Below, in pieces: positions 45,769 to 54,000 of a stretch of 64,000 nucleotides of DNA. The notes under the pieces are model-generated. The model did not search any database and was not told where the DNA came from. It worked only from the letters and a program-made list of their open reading frames with translations. Where the stretch lies: positions 248,001 through 312,000 of the forward strand of contig NZ_BMFV01000001.1 in assembly GCF_014639255.1 (NCBI RefSeq), given 5' to 3'. The DNA comes from Pullulanibacillus pueri (GTDB lineage Bacteria > Bacillota > Bacilli > Bacillales > Sporolactobacillaceae). How positions within the stretch are numbered: position 1 is the stretch's first letter; each line of letters begins with the position of its first letter. Made by a program: the position numbers and the translations under genes.

Positions 45769-46950
45769 GTGATAAATCAGGAGAGACTTATGGCAGAAGT
45801 GAAGAAGATAAGATCAGAGATGATCCAATGGCGTCGCTTTTTACATCAACATCCAGAACTTTCATTTCATGAGAAGGAAACAGCACAGTTTGTCTATGAT
45901 ACTTTGCATTCTTTTGGGGGTATCCAATTATCAAGGCCAACCGAAACAAGTGTGGTTGGAAGAATCATGGGGAATAAACCTGGTAAAACCTTAGCCATCC
46001 GAGCTGATATGGATGCTTTGCCCATCGATGAGAAAAATACTTTTGATTTTAAATCCGTGCATGATGGGGTCATGCATGCTTGTGGGCATGATGGGCATAC
46101 GGCCATGCTATTAGGGACAGCGAAGCTCCTTAATTCTTTAAAAGAAGAACTGGCTGGTGAAGTTCGTCTTATTTTTCAACACGCAGAGGAAGTTTTTCCT
46201 GGTGGTGCTAAGGAATTGGTTCAAGCGGGCGTCTTAGAAAATGTTGATTGGGTGATTGGGGCGCATTTATGGTCACCGCTAGCTTCTGGGAAAATCGGTA
46301 TTGTTTATGGTCCGATGATGGCTTCCCCAGATGTCTTTCATATCACTGTTGAGGGCAAAGGGGGCCATGGAGGGATGCCACAACAAACGGTCGATAGTAT
46401 CGCCATTGCCTCCCAAGTGGTCACAAATCTTCAACATCTTGTTTCTCGGCAGATGGACCCGATTGATCCTGTGGTTGTCAGTGTGACAAAATTTATAAGT
46501 GGGACAACTCATAATGTGATTCCAGGTACTGCTGAGCTTACAGGAACAGTACGTCTCTTAGATCCTCACCTAAGAGACACGCTCATCACGCGAATGGAAC
46601 AGCTTGTTAAAGGGATTACTGCAGCCCATGGAGCCGGCTATCGTTTTACATATGAAAAGGGATATGCCCCTGTCATTAACCATCCCGATACGACGAAAGT
46701 CATTGAGGAGACCGTTAAAGCCACTTTTGGAGCTGATGCTATTGAAATGCTTCCTCCGACAATGGGTGGAGAAGACTTTTCTGCCTATCAAGAAAAGAAA
46801 CCAGGAACATTTATTTTTATCGGCATCGGGAATCGAGAGAAAGAGAGTCATTATCCTCACCATCACGAGCGTTTTACAATTGATGAAGATGCGCTTGAAG
46901 TCGGCGTAAAACTCTTTGTTGCCGCGGCTTATCGTTTTTTAAACACTTGA
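45769..46950 (+). CDS. M20D-family amidohydrolase (N-acyl-amino-acid hydrolase-like)
   Basis: A 393-residue zinc or manganese hydrolase. Metal-binding blocks are IRADMDALPI, HACGHDGHTAMLLG and HAEEVFPGGAKE, and late His in PPTMGGEDFS. The dimerisation domain lies in the middle. The start is GTG 45769, seven bases after GGGGGAGG; the frame upstream overlaps ylbC. Family members release acyl groups from amino acids or indole conjugates; the substrate here is not known. This gene is not part of the remembered B. subtilis ylb order, so it looks like a local insertion. It has its own terminator. Confidence 0.88.
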   Translation: MINQERLMAEVKKIRSEMIQWRRFLHQHPELSFHEKETAQFVYDTLHSFGGIQLSRPTETSVVGRIMGNKPGKTLAIRADMDALPIDEKNTFDFKSVHDGVMHACGHDGHTAMLLGTAKLLNSLKEELAGEVRLIFQHAEEVFPGGAKELVQAGVLENVDWVIGAHLWSPLASGKIGIVYGPMMASPDVFHITVEGKGGHGGMPQQTVDSIAIASQVVTNLQHLVSRQMDPIDPVVVSVTKFISGTTHNVIPGTAELTGTVRLLDPHLRDTLITRMEQLVKGITAAHGAGYRFTYEKGYAPVINHPDTTKVIEETVKATFGADAIEMLPPTMGGEDFSAYQEKKPGTFIFIGIGNREKESHYPHHHERFTIDEDALEVGVKLFVAAAYRFLNT

Positions 46951-46971
46951 ACTTATACGCTTTATTTATGG

Positions 46972-46998
46972 GACCCATTTAAGGATGGGTCTTTTTTA
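46972..46998 (+). terminator. Terminator of the M20 hydrolase gene
   Basis: A 7-base perfect stem (GACCCAT / ATGGGTC) with a 6-base loop is followed by TTTTTT. Confidence 0.88.
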
Positions 46999-47207
46999 TG
47001 TATAAGAAAGAAGGCATATCTGACACTGTAGGATGCGTTGCTGGCGGAACGTTTTAGTCTGAATTTTTTAATCTCGAGACAGGATGGAGGTGCTCTCGCT
47101 CGGTTTTCTAATGGAGTTATGCACGTTCTCTGTTGTTTTGCCTATACTGTTTATAAAGGGGTTCATTAATTATTGGCAGAACAAATTAAGGTAAAGGTGA
47201 TTCGTTT

Positions 47208-47633
47208 ATGGCGAATAAGAAAAGTGAGTCCATAGAAGAATTTAAGGTCTTTGTGAAGAAACACCCAGAATTGGTTAAAGGGATAAAAAAGGAAGGGAAG
47301 TCTTGGAAAGATATCTTTGATGAATGGCTTTTATTTGGTGAGGACCATGAAATTTGGGAACAATACGGAATAAAAAGAGATGAACCTAAAAAAAAGCCCA
47401 AGGGAGCAGCAGAACTAATGAGGGTGTTTGATTTTATAGGGAATCTTGATGCCAAGGAAATGCAGGAGCGATTGGATCAAGTCAATGGTGTGCTAACCAA
47501 TATCCAGGATCTGATTGTCCAATTCCAGCCTGAGTCATCACCTTCACCACAACAAAACTACCCTTTAAATCAATGGCCAACTGGAAATGGGGGCTCTCCT
47601 CAACAGGCACCTCCATATTTTAGAAGGGATTGA
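47208..47633 (+). CDS. ylbD: YlbD family spore coat protein
   Basis: A 141-residue protein with an N-terminal block FKVFVKKHPELVKGIKKEGK, SWKDIFDEWLLFGEDHE and EQYG, typical of YlbD, and a Pro/Gln-rich C-terminus. YlbD is annotated as a putative spore coat protein. The start is ATG 47208 after AAGGTGAT. ylbE follows after six bases, so the two are one transcript. Confidence 0.88.
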   Translation: MANKKSESIEEFKVFVKKHPELVKGIKKEGKSWKDIFDEWLLFGEDHEIWEQYGIKRDEPKKKPKGAAELMRVFDFIGNLDAKEMQERLDQVNGVLTNIQDLIVQFQPESSPSPQQNYPLNQWPTGNGGSPQQAPPYFRRD

Positions 47634-47639
47634 TGCTTT

Positions 47640-47906
47640 CTGAGAGCGGAAGTCATTCAATATTTAGACCATCATCCTGACTTGTGGACATTTATGCGTC
47701 AAAACCCAGAATGGTATCATAAATTGTCCAGACATCCAGAGGCAATACAAGAGATCAAGGCACAAGCAGACGATTACTTTGGACGTTCCATGAAAAAGAA
47801 AATTGAACAATTTGGCGAGTATTTAGGGATGTTAAATATGTTTATGGAGATGACGTCCCTAATGGAAGAAGACAAATCCCCCGTTGCTGAACAGACAAAG
47901 GAATAA
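47640..47906 (+). CDS. ylbE: YlbE-like protein with probable CTG start
   Basis: The 88-codon frame reads (start) RAEVIQYLDHHPDLW then TFMRQNPEWYHKLSRHPE, which aligns well with the YlbE family from its first residues on. The only initiation candidate that keeps the family N-terminus is CTG 47640, ten bases after AGAAGGGA; the in-frame stop codon just upstream (shared with the ylbD stop) leaves no ATG, GTG or TTG. A TTG at 47682 or ATG at 47694 would remove 14 to 18 conserved residues. The function is unknown. It follows ylbD directly. Confidence 0.78.
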   Translation: MRAEVIQYLDHHPDLWTFMRQNPEWYHKLSRHPEAIQEIKAQADDYFGRSMKKKIEQFGEYLGMLNMFMEMTSLMEEDKSPVAEQTKE

Positions 47907-47931
47907 TTAAAATGAAAAAGATCTAAAAGTG

Positions 47932-47970
47932 GCGCATGGGTACTGTGGTTTATGAGCCTATGCGCTTAAG
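47932..47970 (+). terminator. Weak hairpin after ylbE
   Basis: GCGCATGGG pairs with CCTATGCGC (one wobble) around a 16-base loop; the tail (TTAAGGATT) is poor in T. Confidence 0.35.
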
Positions 47971-48049
47971 GATTACATATAAAGGATCATAAAATAAAGT
48001 ATGGAAAATTAAAGAATTCATGTTACAATACAGTTGGAGGTGTTCTTAT

Positions 48050-48487
48050 ATGATTGCAACACTGGAACACATCGAAATCTTAGAAAAAGCGGATGGTCTT
48101 GTTGCGATGTTGGCAGATTCTGAAGCTATGGATCATTATCGTGAATGTAAGGACAAGCTTGCACACGATAAAGACGCCCTTGAGTTGATTCGTCGCTTTA
48201 CAAAGCTTCGTGAAGACTATAATGAAGTTCAGCGCTTTGGCAAATATCACCCCAATTATAATCAAGTGATTAAAGCGATGATGAACATCAAGAGGGATTT
48301 AGATTTAAATGATACAATCGCAGCCTATAAGAGTGCCGAGGAGGATCTGGAAAAACTCCTTAATGAGATCAGTAAATCTCTGGCCTATGCCGTTTCTGAC
48401 TCTATTAAAGTTCCTACAGGTGATCCGTTCTTTGACAGAGGCTGTGGTGGAGGTTGTGGCTCTGGCGGTGCATGTAGCTGTCATTAG
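48050..48487 (+). CDS. ylbF: RicF (YlbF), subunit of the RicAFT complex
   Basis: RicF with RicA (YmcA) and RicT (YaaT) forms a complex that carries Fe-S clusters, promotes RNase Y processing and favours competence and sporulation. The 145-residue protein has a helical core (IEILEKADGLVAMLADSEAM, LIRRFTKLREDY) and a Cys-rich C-terminus (CGGGCGSGGACSC) for cluster binding. The start is ATG 48050, seven bases after GGAGGTG. It is a single gene between ylbE and ylbG. Confidence 0.93.
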   Translation: MIATLEHIEILEKADGLVAMLADSEAMDHYRECKDKLAHDKDALELIRRFTKLREDYNEVQRFGKYHPNYNQVIKAMMNIKRDLDLNDTIAAYKSAEEDLEKLLNEISKSLAYAVSDSIKVPTGDPFFDRGCGGGCGSGGACSCH

Positions 48488-48674
48488 GACAAGAGCGATG
48501 TAAGCTGACAATGCTACGACCTATAAATGGATTAAGACTACCTTATCTTTTTTAGTTCTAAGGTAGTCTTAGTCATACCCTTCGACGGCTCAATGCGTAA
48601 ACAATGTTTTTTTACATAACGAGTAATTCCTATTATATAAATGAATAAGTGTTTGAGTGTAAGGAGACTAAACC

Positions 48675-48953
48675 ATGGTAACTGAACGGACAGGGATGAT
48701 TGTCTGGCTCTATCATATTAAACATGTAAAGACATTAAGAAAGTATGGAAACATTCACTATGTATCGAAAGCGCTAAAATATGCGGTTCTTTATTGCGAT
48801 GCGGAGGAAAGTGATCTCATCATTCAACGTTTGAAGAAACAAAAGTTTACGAAGCGAGTGGATCTTTCCTATCTACAAGAGATTCGTACCCATTATAAGA
48901 AAAAAACAGAGACTAAACCTGAAGATGAGGAGCAACAAATCCCGTCTCCATAA
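48675..48953 (+). CDS. ylbG: YlbG family protein (DUF2129)
   Basis: A 92-residue protein with GMIVWLYHIKHVKTLRKYGN and HYVSKALKYAVLYCDAEE, features of the DUF2129/YlbG family of cytoplasmic proteins of unknown role. The start has AAGGAG. A strong terminator follows. Confidence 0.92.
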   Translation: MVTERTGMIVWLYHIKHVKTLRKYGNIHYVSKALKYAVLYCDAEESDLIIQRLKKQKFTKRVDLSYLQEIRTHYKKKTETKPEDEEQQIPSP

Positions 48954-49008
48954 TAGCAAAAGGTGAGAACAGACTAAAAAAGCTGATGTCTCACCTTTTG
49001 CTTTTTAT
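48953..49008 (+). terminator. Terminator of ylbG
   Basis: A 14-base stem (AGCAAAAGGTGAGA with TCTCACCTTTTGCT) with a 20-base loop is followed by TTTTT. Confidence 0.92.
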
Positions 49009-49099
49009 ATAGTTATAAGGCGCTATATTTTATATGTTGAGGTCATAAAACCCTTTGGTCACACTGAACTGAGACATCAATACACTACAAAAAGGAATG

Positions 49100-49313
49100 A
49101 ATATGTTTCGCGGGCTCTGATTTGCGTCCAATGCGGATCTTTCTCCTGTTAGAAAATCTTGAAAAATACATTTTTCGCGAAGATTATTCTCTGAGAAGCT
49201 GCCTTAGTCTAGGCTCCTGAGGAAAATGGTCCCCTAGAGTGGGAATCAACGCTGTGCCCTCTAGTGACATCTAAAATGTTCTTTTCTTAACCAAAAGAGC
49301 ATCTTTAACATTT
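49100..49313 (-). repeat. Reversed family A remnant
   Basis: AAGATTATTCTCTGAGAAGC, TGCCTTAGTC and CTCCTGAGGAAAATGG around 49175-49230 resemble the reversed block at 7980-8090. A weak hairpin (ATGTTCTTTT/AAAAGAGCAT) follows near 49277. No gene is seen. Confidence 0.4.
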
Positions 49314-49462
49314 TAAAAAAACCCGCAGGAAAATCCTGCGGGTGTCTCATACATACTGAGTATGCTAAGACAATGGGAGAGGAGAAACCGGCGGAAAAAC
49401 TTATGGGGAAACGTAAGTCTCCGCGGTTGGAAACAACATCATGAGTGGTGATGTTGTTGTAT
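49314..49462 (-). ncRNA. roxS: Candidate RoxS/RsaE small regulatory RNA
   Basis: On the minus strand this spacer has the form of a full small RNA. A 5' hairpin (AACAACATCA/TGATGTTGTT) is followed by single-stranded C-rich motifs TTTCCCC and TCTCCTCTCCC and ends in a near-perfect terminator ACCCGCAGGA / TCCTGCGGGT with TTTTTTT. RsaE/RoxS of Staphylococcus and Bacillus pairs through such C-rich motifs with ribosome binding sites of metabolic mRNAs and answers to the NADH/redox state (Rex and ResD). In B. subtilis I recall RoxS to lie between ylbG and ylbH, as here. The exact 5' end is a guess. The alternative is a plus-strand leader of rsmD (the Rfam ylbH element). Confidence 0.6.
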
Positions 49463-49499
49463 TTATTATGAACGGATAAATAGTCTGCTATACATCGTA

Positions 49500-49518
49500 T
49501 TTTGAAATTATTTATTTA
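49500..49518. promoter_or_regulatory. Possible Rex-like site upstream of the small RNA
   Basis: TTTTGAAATTATTTATTTA agrees with the 19-base Rex consensus at about 14 positions, mainly in the left half. It lies about 40 to 55 bases upstream of the presumed 5' end of the RoxS-like RNA. The right half is poor, so this is tentative. Confidence 0.25.
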
Positions 49519-49587
49519 AAAATGTATGTCGAACACATTTTATGGTAGGATAGTTTCGTAAATCCATTAGGTCAAGGTGATATGATT

Positions 49588-50145
49588 ATGAGGGTAATTG
49601 CAGGGGAATGTAAGGGAAGACCATTAAAGAGTGTTCCCGGTAAAACGACAAGACCAACAACAGATAAGGTCAAAGAAACCTTATTTAATATGATTGGGCC
49701 ATTTTTTGAGGGTGGTCGTGGTTTGGATCTATATGGTGGGAGTGGAGGACTAGGCATTGAAGCTCTGAGCCGGGGATTAAAGACAATGATTTTTGTTGAT
49801 AAATTCCCCCCAGCCATACAAACAATAAAGAAAAATCTTTCGTTGTGTCAGCTTTCAGAACGGGCTGAAGTTTATCGCAATGATGCTGAGCGAGCGCTGA
49901 ACCTTCTTGGAAAGCGCCAAGAGCGTTTCGACCTAATTTTTCTGGATCCGCCTTATGCTGCGGGAAGACTTGAAAAGGATGTAGAGAAAATCCTTTCATT
50001 TGGACTTTTGAATGCAATGGGGTATCTTGTTATTGAGCATCCTAAAACCATAGATTTCCCTGAACATCTATCGTCAGAGATAAAATTGTGGAAGTATCAT
50101 ACAGCTCATGAACAAACAGCCTTAAGTATTTATCTAAGAAAATAG
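49588..50145 (+). CDS. rsmD: 16S rRNA (guanine(966)-N(2))-methyltransferase RsmD
   Basis: RsmD methylates G966 of 16S rRNA during 30S assembly. The 185-residue protein has the start MRVIAGECKGRPLK, TRPTTDKVKETLFNMIG, the SAM-binding GLDLYGGSGGLGIEALSRG and the catalytic LDPPYAAGR ([D/N]PPY). I chose ATG 49588 (AAGGTGA at seven bases) over ATG 49582. Together with coaD downstream it forms the conserved ylbH-ylbI pair. Confidence 0.95.
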   Translation: MRVIAGECKGRPLKSVPGKTTRPTTDKVKETLFNMIGPFFEGGRGLDLYGGSGGLGIEALSRGLKTMIFVDKFPPAIQTIKKNLSLCQLSERAEVYRNDAERALNLLGKRQERFDLIFLDPPYAAGRLEKDVEKILSFGLLNAMGYLVIEHPKTIDFPEHLSSEIKLWKYHTAHEQTALSIYLRK

Positions 50146-50664
<519 letters not shown>

Positions 50665-50670
50665 TACAGT

Positions 50671-51906
50671 TTAATTGGAATAAGTGTGATTTTTAGAAAT
50701 CGCTTTGAGCAAGATAAACGTAACTAAAGTAAAGAGTGTGATAAAAGAGCCCCATTGTAAGTATTCGTTAGTTGTGGCGTCAAAGTGATAGATACCATTT
50801 GAAATCGGCTGAAAAACAGCGATGCTTTTATTGTAAATCGCCTCACTAGATGGGATGGCGAACCAATGAAAAAGGAATACCGCGGCAATGGCTGAAAAAA
50901 AGCCTTGCAGAAGGCGGCCGATGAAAAATGGCTTAGCACTTAATTTAGCTTCACTCAAGATGCTGGCTACTTGGGCTTGGATTGAAAAACCGCCAAAGCC
51001 TAAAACAAAGACGACCATAATGACTTGTTGAATCAGCGGGGCGTTGACCTGGCTTACACTCTGAGATCCCACTGTGATTTCAAATAGTCCTGGAACCAAT
51101 GCTGACCCAAGAGCAGGTGTCATATGTAGTGAATAAAGAATCATTTTAAAAAAGGATGCGATAATCTCTGTGGCATTTACAACGTCTAATATTTTGTTTA
51201 AGACGGAAAATAAAATGATAAATCCACCGACCATGAGTAAAGTCGTTACCGAGTTTTGTACGGCATCTCCTAACATTTTTCCAAATGGTTTTTTACGTTT
51301 GATACGTTCATGGTGCATGCGGTCAGCGGCTTTAATAATGAGCTTAGGGGACAAGAAGAAGCCCGTTTTCTCTTGATTCTCCACACGCTCTTTCCCTTTA
51401 TAAAATCGCATGCAGAAACCAACGAGGAGATTTCCTATATAATGGGAAAGGGCTAAAACAATGCCAAGTTCAGGTTTGCCAAAAAAGCCTACAGCAATGG
51501 CGCCAAAGAGAAAGAGTGGGTTTGAAAAATTAGTAAAAGCTGCTAGCCTTTCTGCTTCGGTTTTTGTCAATTGTTTTTCTTCATATAATCGTGATGATAT
51601 TTTAGCGCCTGCTGGGAAGCCGGAAGCCATACCCATGACAAGAACAAAACCACCGACACCGGGGACTTTGAAAATAGGGCGCATAATGGGTTCAAGCAAG
51701 ACACCAATAAAAGTGACAATCCCAAAGCCAATCAATAATTCTGAAATGATGAAAAAAGGTAATAGTGAGGGAAAGACGATATTCCACCACATTTTTAAAC
51801 CCGATAAGGATGCCTCAACAGAAATTTTGGGATAGGCAATGATGGCTCCAGCGATGAATAAGGCTGCAGCTGCTAATACATATGTTTTAAGTCTCGTTCG
51901 ATTCAA
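50671..51906 (-). CDS. ylbJ: Sporulation integral membrane protein YlbJ
   Basis: The 411-residue membrane protein with about ten segments carries two nucleoside-recognition (Gate-like) domains. The blocks KMWWNIVFPSLLPFFIISEL, GVGGFVLVMGMASGFPAGAK and VPGLFEITVGSQSVS are typical of YlbJ. It is expressed under sigma-E and needed for spore cortex formation in B. subtilis. The start is TTG 51906, nine bases after GGGAG. It ends six bases from the coaD stop in convergent orientation, with no clear terminator between. Confidence 0.93.
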   Translation of the reverse strand: MNRTRLKTYVLAAAALFIAGAIIAYPKISVEASLSGLKMWWNIVFPSLLPFFIISELLIGFGIVTFIGVLLEPIMRPIFKVPGVGGFVLVMGMASGFPAGAKISSRLYEEKQLTKTEAERLAAFTNFSNPLFLFGAIAVGFFGKPELGIVLALSHYIGNLLVGFCMRFYKGKERVENQEKTGFFLSPKLIIKAADRMHHERIKRKKPFGKMLGDAVQNSVTTLLMVGGFIILFSVLNKILDVVNATEIIASFFKMILYSLHMTPALGSALVPGLFEITVGSQSVSQVNAPLIQQVIMVVFVLGFGGFSIQAQVASILSEAKLSAKPFFIGRLLQGFFSAIAAVFLFHWFAIPSSEAIYNKSIAVFQPISNGIYHFDATTNEYLQWGSFITLFTLVTFILLKAISKNHTYSN

Positions 51907-51935
51907 ACTGTAAGTCTCCCTTCCCTCTTAAGTGC

Positions 51936-51986
51936 GTGTTCAAAAAATGGATATCAGGGTCTGTTAAAGCTGATCTTTTTGAACAC
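51936..51986. repeat. Inverted repeat with GTGTTCAAAAA arms
   Basis: GTGTTCAAAAA at the left is an exact inverted copy of TTTTTGAACAC at the right, with 29 bases between, which also contain GGATATCA and TGATC. It lies in the divergent ylbJ-rssA spacer. It belongs to the same family as the elements at 10711 and 36427. Confidence 0.8.
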
Positions 51987-52114
51987 CCTCTTAAGGCGTG
52001 GTTCATGGACCCCGTCAGCTTTGCATAAAGTAATGATTAGAATGAAAAATAATCTACTAACCAAATATACGCACCTCGGACGAGTTTAGACCACCTGCTG
52101 GGGAGGAAAATGAA

Positions 52115-52906
52115 ATGGCGAAACCTAAGATTGGATTGGCATTGGGCTCGGGTGGAGCAAAAGGATTTGCTCATGTAGGTGTGTTAAAAGTTTTATCAGA
52201 AGCTGGAGTTCCGATTGATTTTATGGCGGGGTCGAGTATGGGGGCTTTAGCTTGTGCCCTTTATGCATGTGGGCATGATTGGAAGGTGATGGCTAAGATG
52301 GCTACTACCTTTAGAAGGAAGCATTTTGTAGATTGGACACTGCCAAAAATGGGGTTGGTTTCAGGGCGGAAGGTGGGGAACTTAATAAGAGTGCTCACGC
52401 ATAACAAACGCTTTGAGGACTGTAAGATCCCGATAAAAATTGTCGCGACCGACCTAATAAGTGGAAAACATGTGATTTTTGATTCGGGTTATCTTTACGA
52501 GGCCGTTCGAGCCAGTATTTCTATTCCGGGAATTTTTGTTCCTGTGAAAAAGGACGGAAAGATCCTTGTTGATGGCGGCGTTATTGATAGGGTACCTGTG
52601 ACGGTTGTTAAAGAGATGGGAGCGGATATCACTATTGCGGTCGATGTGGCAAGTTACTATGGGAAATCAGATATCCACTCGATATATGATGTGATTATGA
52701 GCAGTATTGATATTATGCAACAACAGATCGTAACGCTACAAGAGCCGAGTGCTGATATTGTAATAAAGCCACCCATAGGCCAATATCGAACGGAATTAAA
52801 GGTTTGGGAGTCAATGGAAAAAATTATTGAAATTGGGGAAGCAACAGCCAGGCGGCAGTTACCCGACATACAGCAACTCATCAAAGCATGGAAGGAGCGC
52901 TCATGA
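52115..52906 (+). CDS. ylbK: Patatin-like phospholipase family protein (YlbK/RssA)
   Basis: A 263-residue serine esterase/lipase. The oxyanion block ALGSGGAKGFAHVGVL, nucleophile GSSMG (GxSxG) and the catalytic Asp of VDGGVIDRVPV form the Ser-Asp dyad of the patatin fold. The start is ATG 52115 behind GGGGAGGA. The substrate is unknown; bacterial relatives act on lipids. The gene joins ylbL without any gap, as in B. subtilis. Confidence 0.93.
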   Translation: MAKPKIGLALGSGGAKGFAHVGVLKVLSEAGVPIDFMAGSSMGALACALYACGHDWKVMAKMATTFRRKHFVDWTLPKMGLVSGRKVGNLIRVLTHNKRFEDCKIPIKIVATDLISGKHVIFDSGYLYEAVRASISIPGIFVPVKKDGKILVDGGVIDRVPVTVVKEMGADITIAVDVASYYGKSDIHSIYDVIMSSIDIMQQQIVTLQEPSADIVIKPPIGQYRTELKVWESMEKIIEIGEATARRQLPDIQQLIKAWKERS

Positions 52907-53941
52907 TTGCGCAAGAATCGTAGTAGGATCCTTTATTATATTATCGTCATTGTCCTTGTAGTTGGTATTGCAATGAATTTTATTAAACTTCCTTATTTCA
53001 TTACACAACCGGGGACAGCTGATGCCTTGGAGCCCATGGTAACAGTGGAGAATGGGTATAAAGAAAAAGGTACCCTTCGACTCGTCACAATTTTGGAGGG
53101 TCAGGCTAATGTCTTACAATATTTAAAGACAAAGTTGGATTTTAATAAATACACCCAAGTATTAAAACAACAACAAATTCAACTGGCGGATGAGTCGCCT
53201 GAGGAAATGGAAGTCAGGCAGCTCAATTATATGGATGAATCACAGATTAAAGCGAGTTATGTGGCATACAAAGCGGCGAATAAACACCCAAAGCTTCAAT
53301 ATAATGGGGTCTTAGTTGTCAACGTCAATTCCAAAATGCCAGTTGCCAAAGTTTTAAAAGTAAAAGATGTTATTGTGGGGGCAGAAGGGAAACCTGTTCA
53401 CCAAATGGAGGATCTCGCTCATATTCTTAAGAATAAAAAGTTAGGTGACTCTGTAAACCTTAAAATTAAAAGAGGCAGTAAAACTTTAAGCGTTACAACG
53501 AAAATGGCACGTTTTCCTGACGAATGGGTGACCTCTAGTGAACAAAAGAAAATCGGTCTAGGGATTCTCCAAGGAGATGATATGAGCTTAGATGTCGACC
53601 CGCCTGTAAAGTTTAATACTAAAGGGATCGGTGGTCCTTCTGCTGGTTTAATGATGACTTTAGAAATCTATAATCAATTGACTAAAGAGGATGTTTCAAA
53701 AGGGCATGATATTTGTGGGACTGGGGAGATCTTCTTAGATGGTACAGTGGGTCCCATCGGAGGCATAAAGCAAAAAATTGTAGCAGCTGATAAAGCTGGG
53801 GCAGAATATTTCTTTGCGCCAACAGCAGAAGGTGAGGCAAAGGATGCCGAAGCTGCAGCTAAGGATATTGGAACAGATATGAAAATCGTGCCTGTGAGTA
53901 AGTTTGATGATGCCCTTAAGTTTTTGCAAAAGCTAAATTAA
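52907..53941 (+). CDS. ylbL: YlbL: membrane-anchored PDZ and Lon-like (S16) protease
   Basis: The 344-residue protein has one N-terminal membrane segment (ILYYIIVIVLVVGIAMNF), a PDZ domain (about 130-210), and a C-terminal Lon-type protease domain. The Ser is in GIGGPSAGLMMTLE and the Lys in GPIGGIKQKIVAA, forming a Ser-Lys dyad. It should act outside the cytoplasm; in B. subtilis YlbL degrades the checkpoint inhibitor YneA. The start is TTG 52907, directly after the ylbK stop codon, with AAGGAG nine bases upstream. Confidence 0.93.
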   Translation: MRKNRSRILYYIIVIVLVVGIAMNFIKLPYFITQPGTADALEPMVTVENGYKEKGTLRLVTILEGQANVLQYLKTKLDFNKYTQVLKQQQIQLADESPEEMEVRQLNYMDESQIKASYVAYKAANKHPKLQYNGVLVVNVNSKMPVAKVLKVKDVIVGAEGKPVHQMEDLAHILKNKKLGDSVNLKIKRGSKTLSVTTKMARFPDEWVTSSEQKKIGLGILQGDDMSLDVDPPVKFNTKGIGGPSAGLMMTLEIYNQLTKEDVSKGHDICGTGEIFLDGTVGPIGGIKQKIVAADKAGAEYFFAPTAEGEAKDAEAAAKDIGTDMKIVPVSKFDDALKFLQKLN

Positions 53942-53949
53942 AAGATAAA

Positions 53950-53996
53950 CAAAGGGTAGGCATTGGTCGATAGATGGCCATGCACTACCCTTGATC
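53950..53996. terminator. Bidirectional terminator between ylbL and ylbM
   Basis: AAGGGTAG pairs with CTACCCTT, with GCATTGG against GGCCATGC inside. The flanks are T-rich on both strands, and the genes are convergent. Confidence 0.7.
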
Positions 53997-54000
53997 ATTT

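Noticed and set aside
49344..49582. Plus-strand structured leader of rsmD (ylbH leader)
   Set aside because: The T run and the C-rich motifs fit a minus-strand RNA better. The leader remains an alternative and is mentioned in the small RNA entry.
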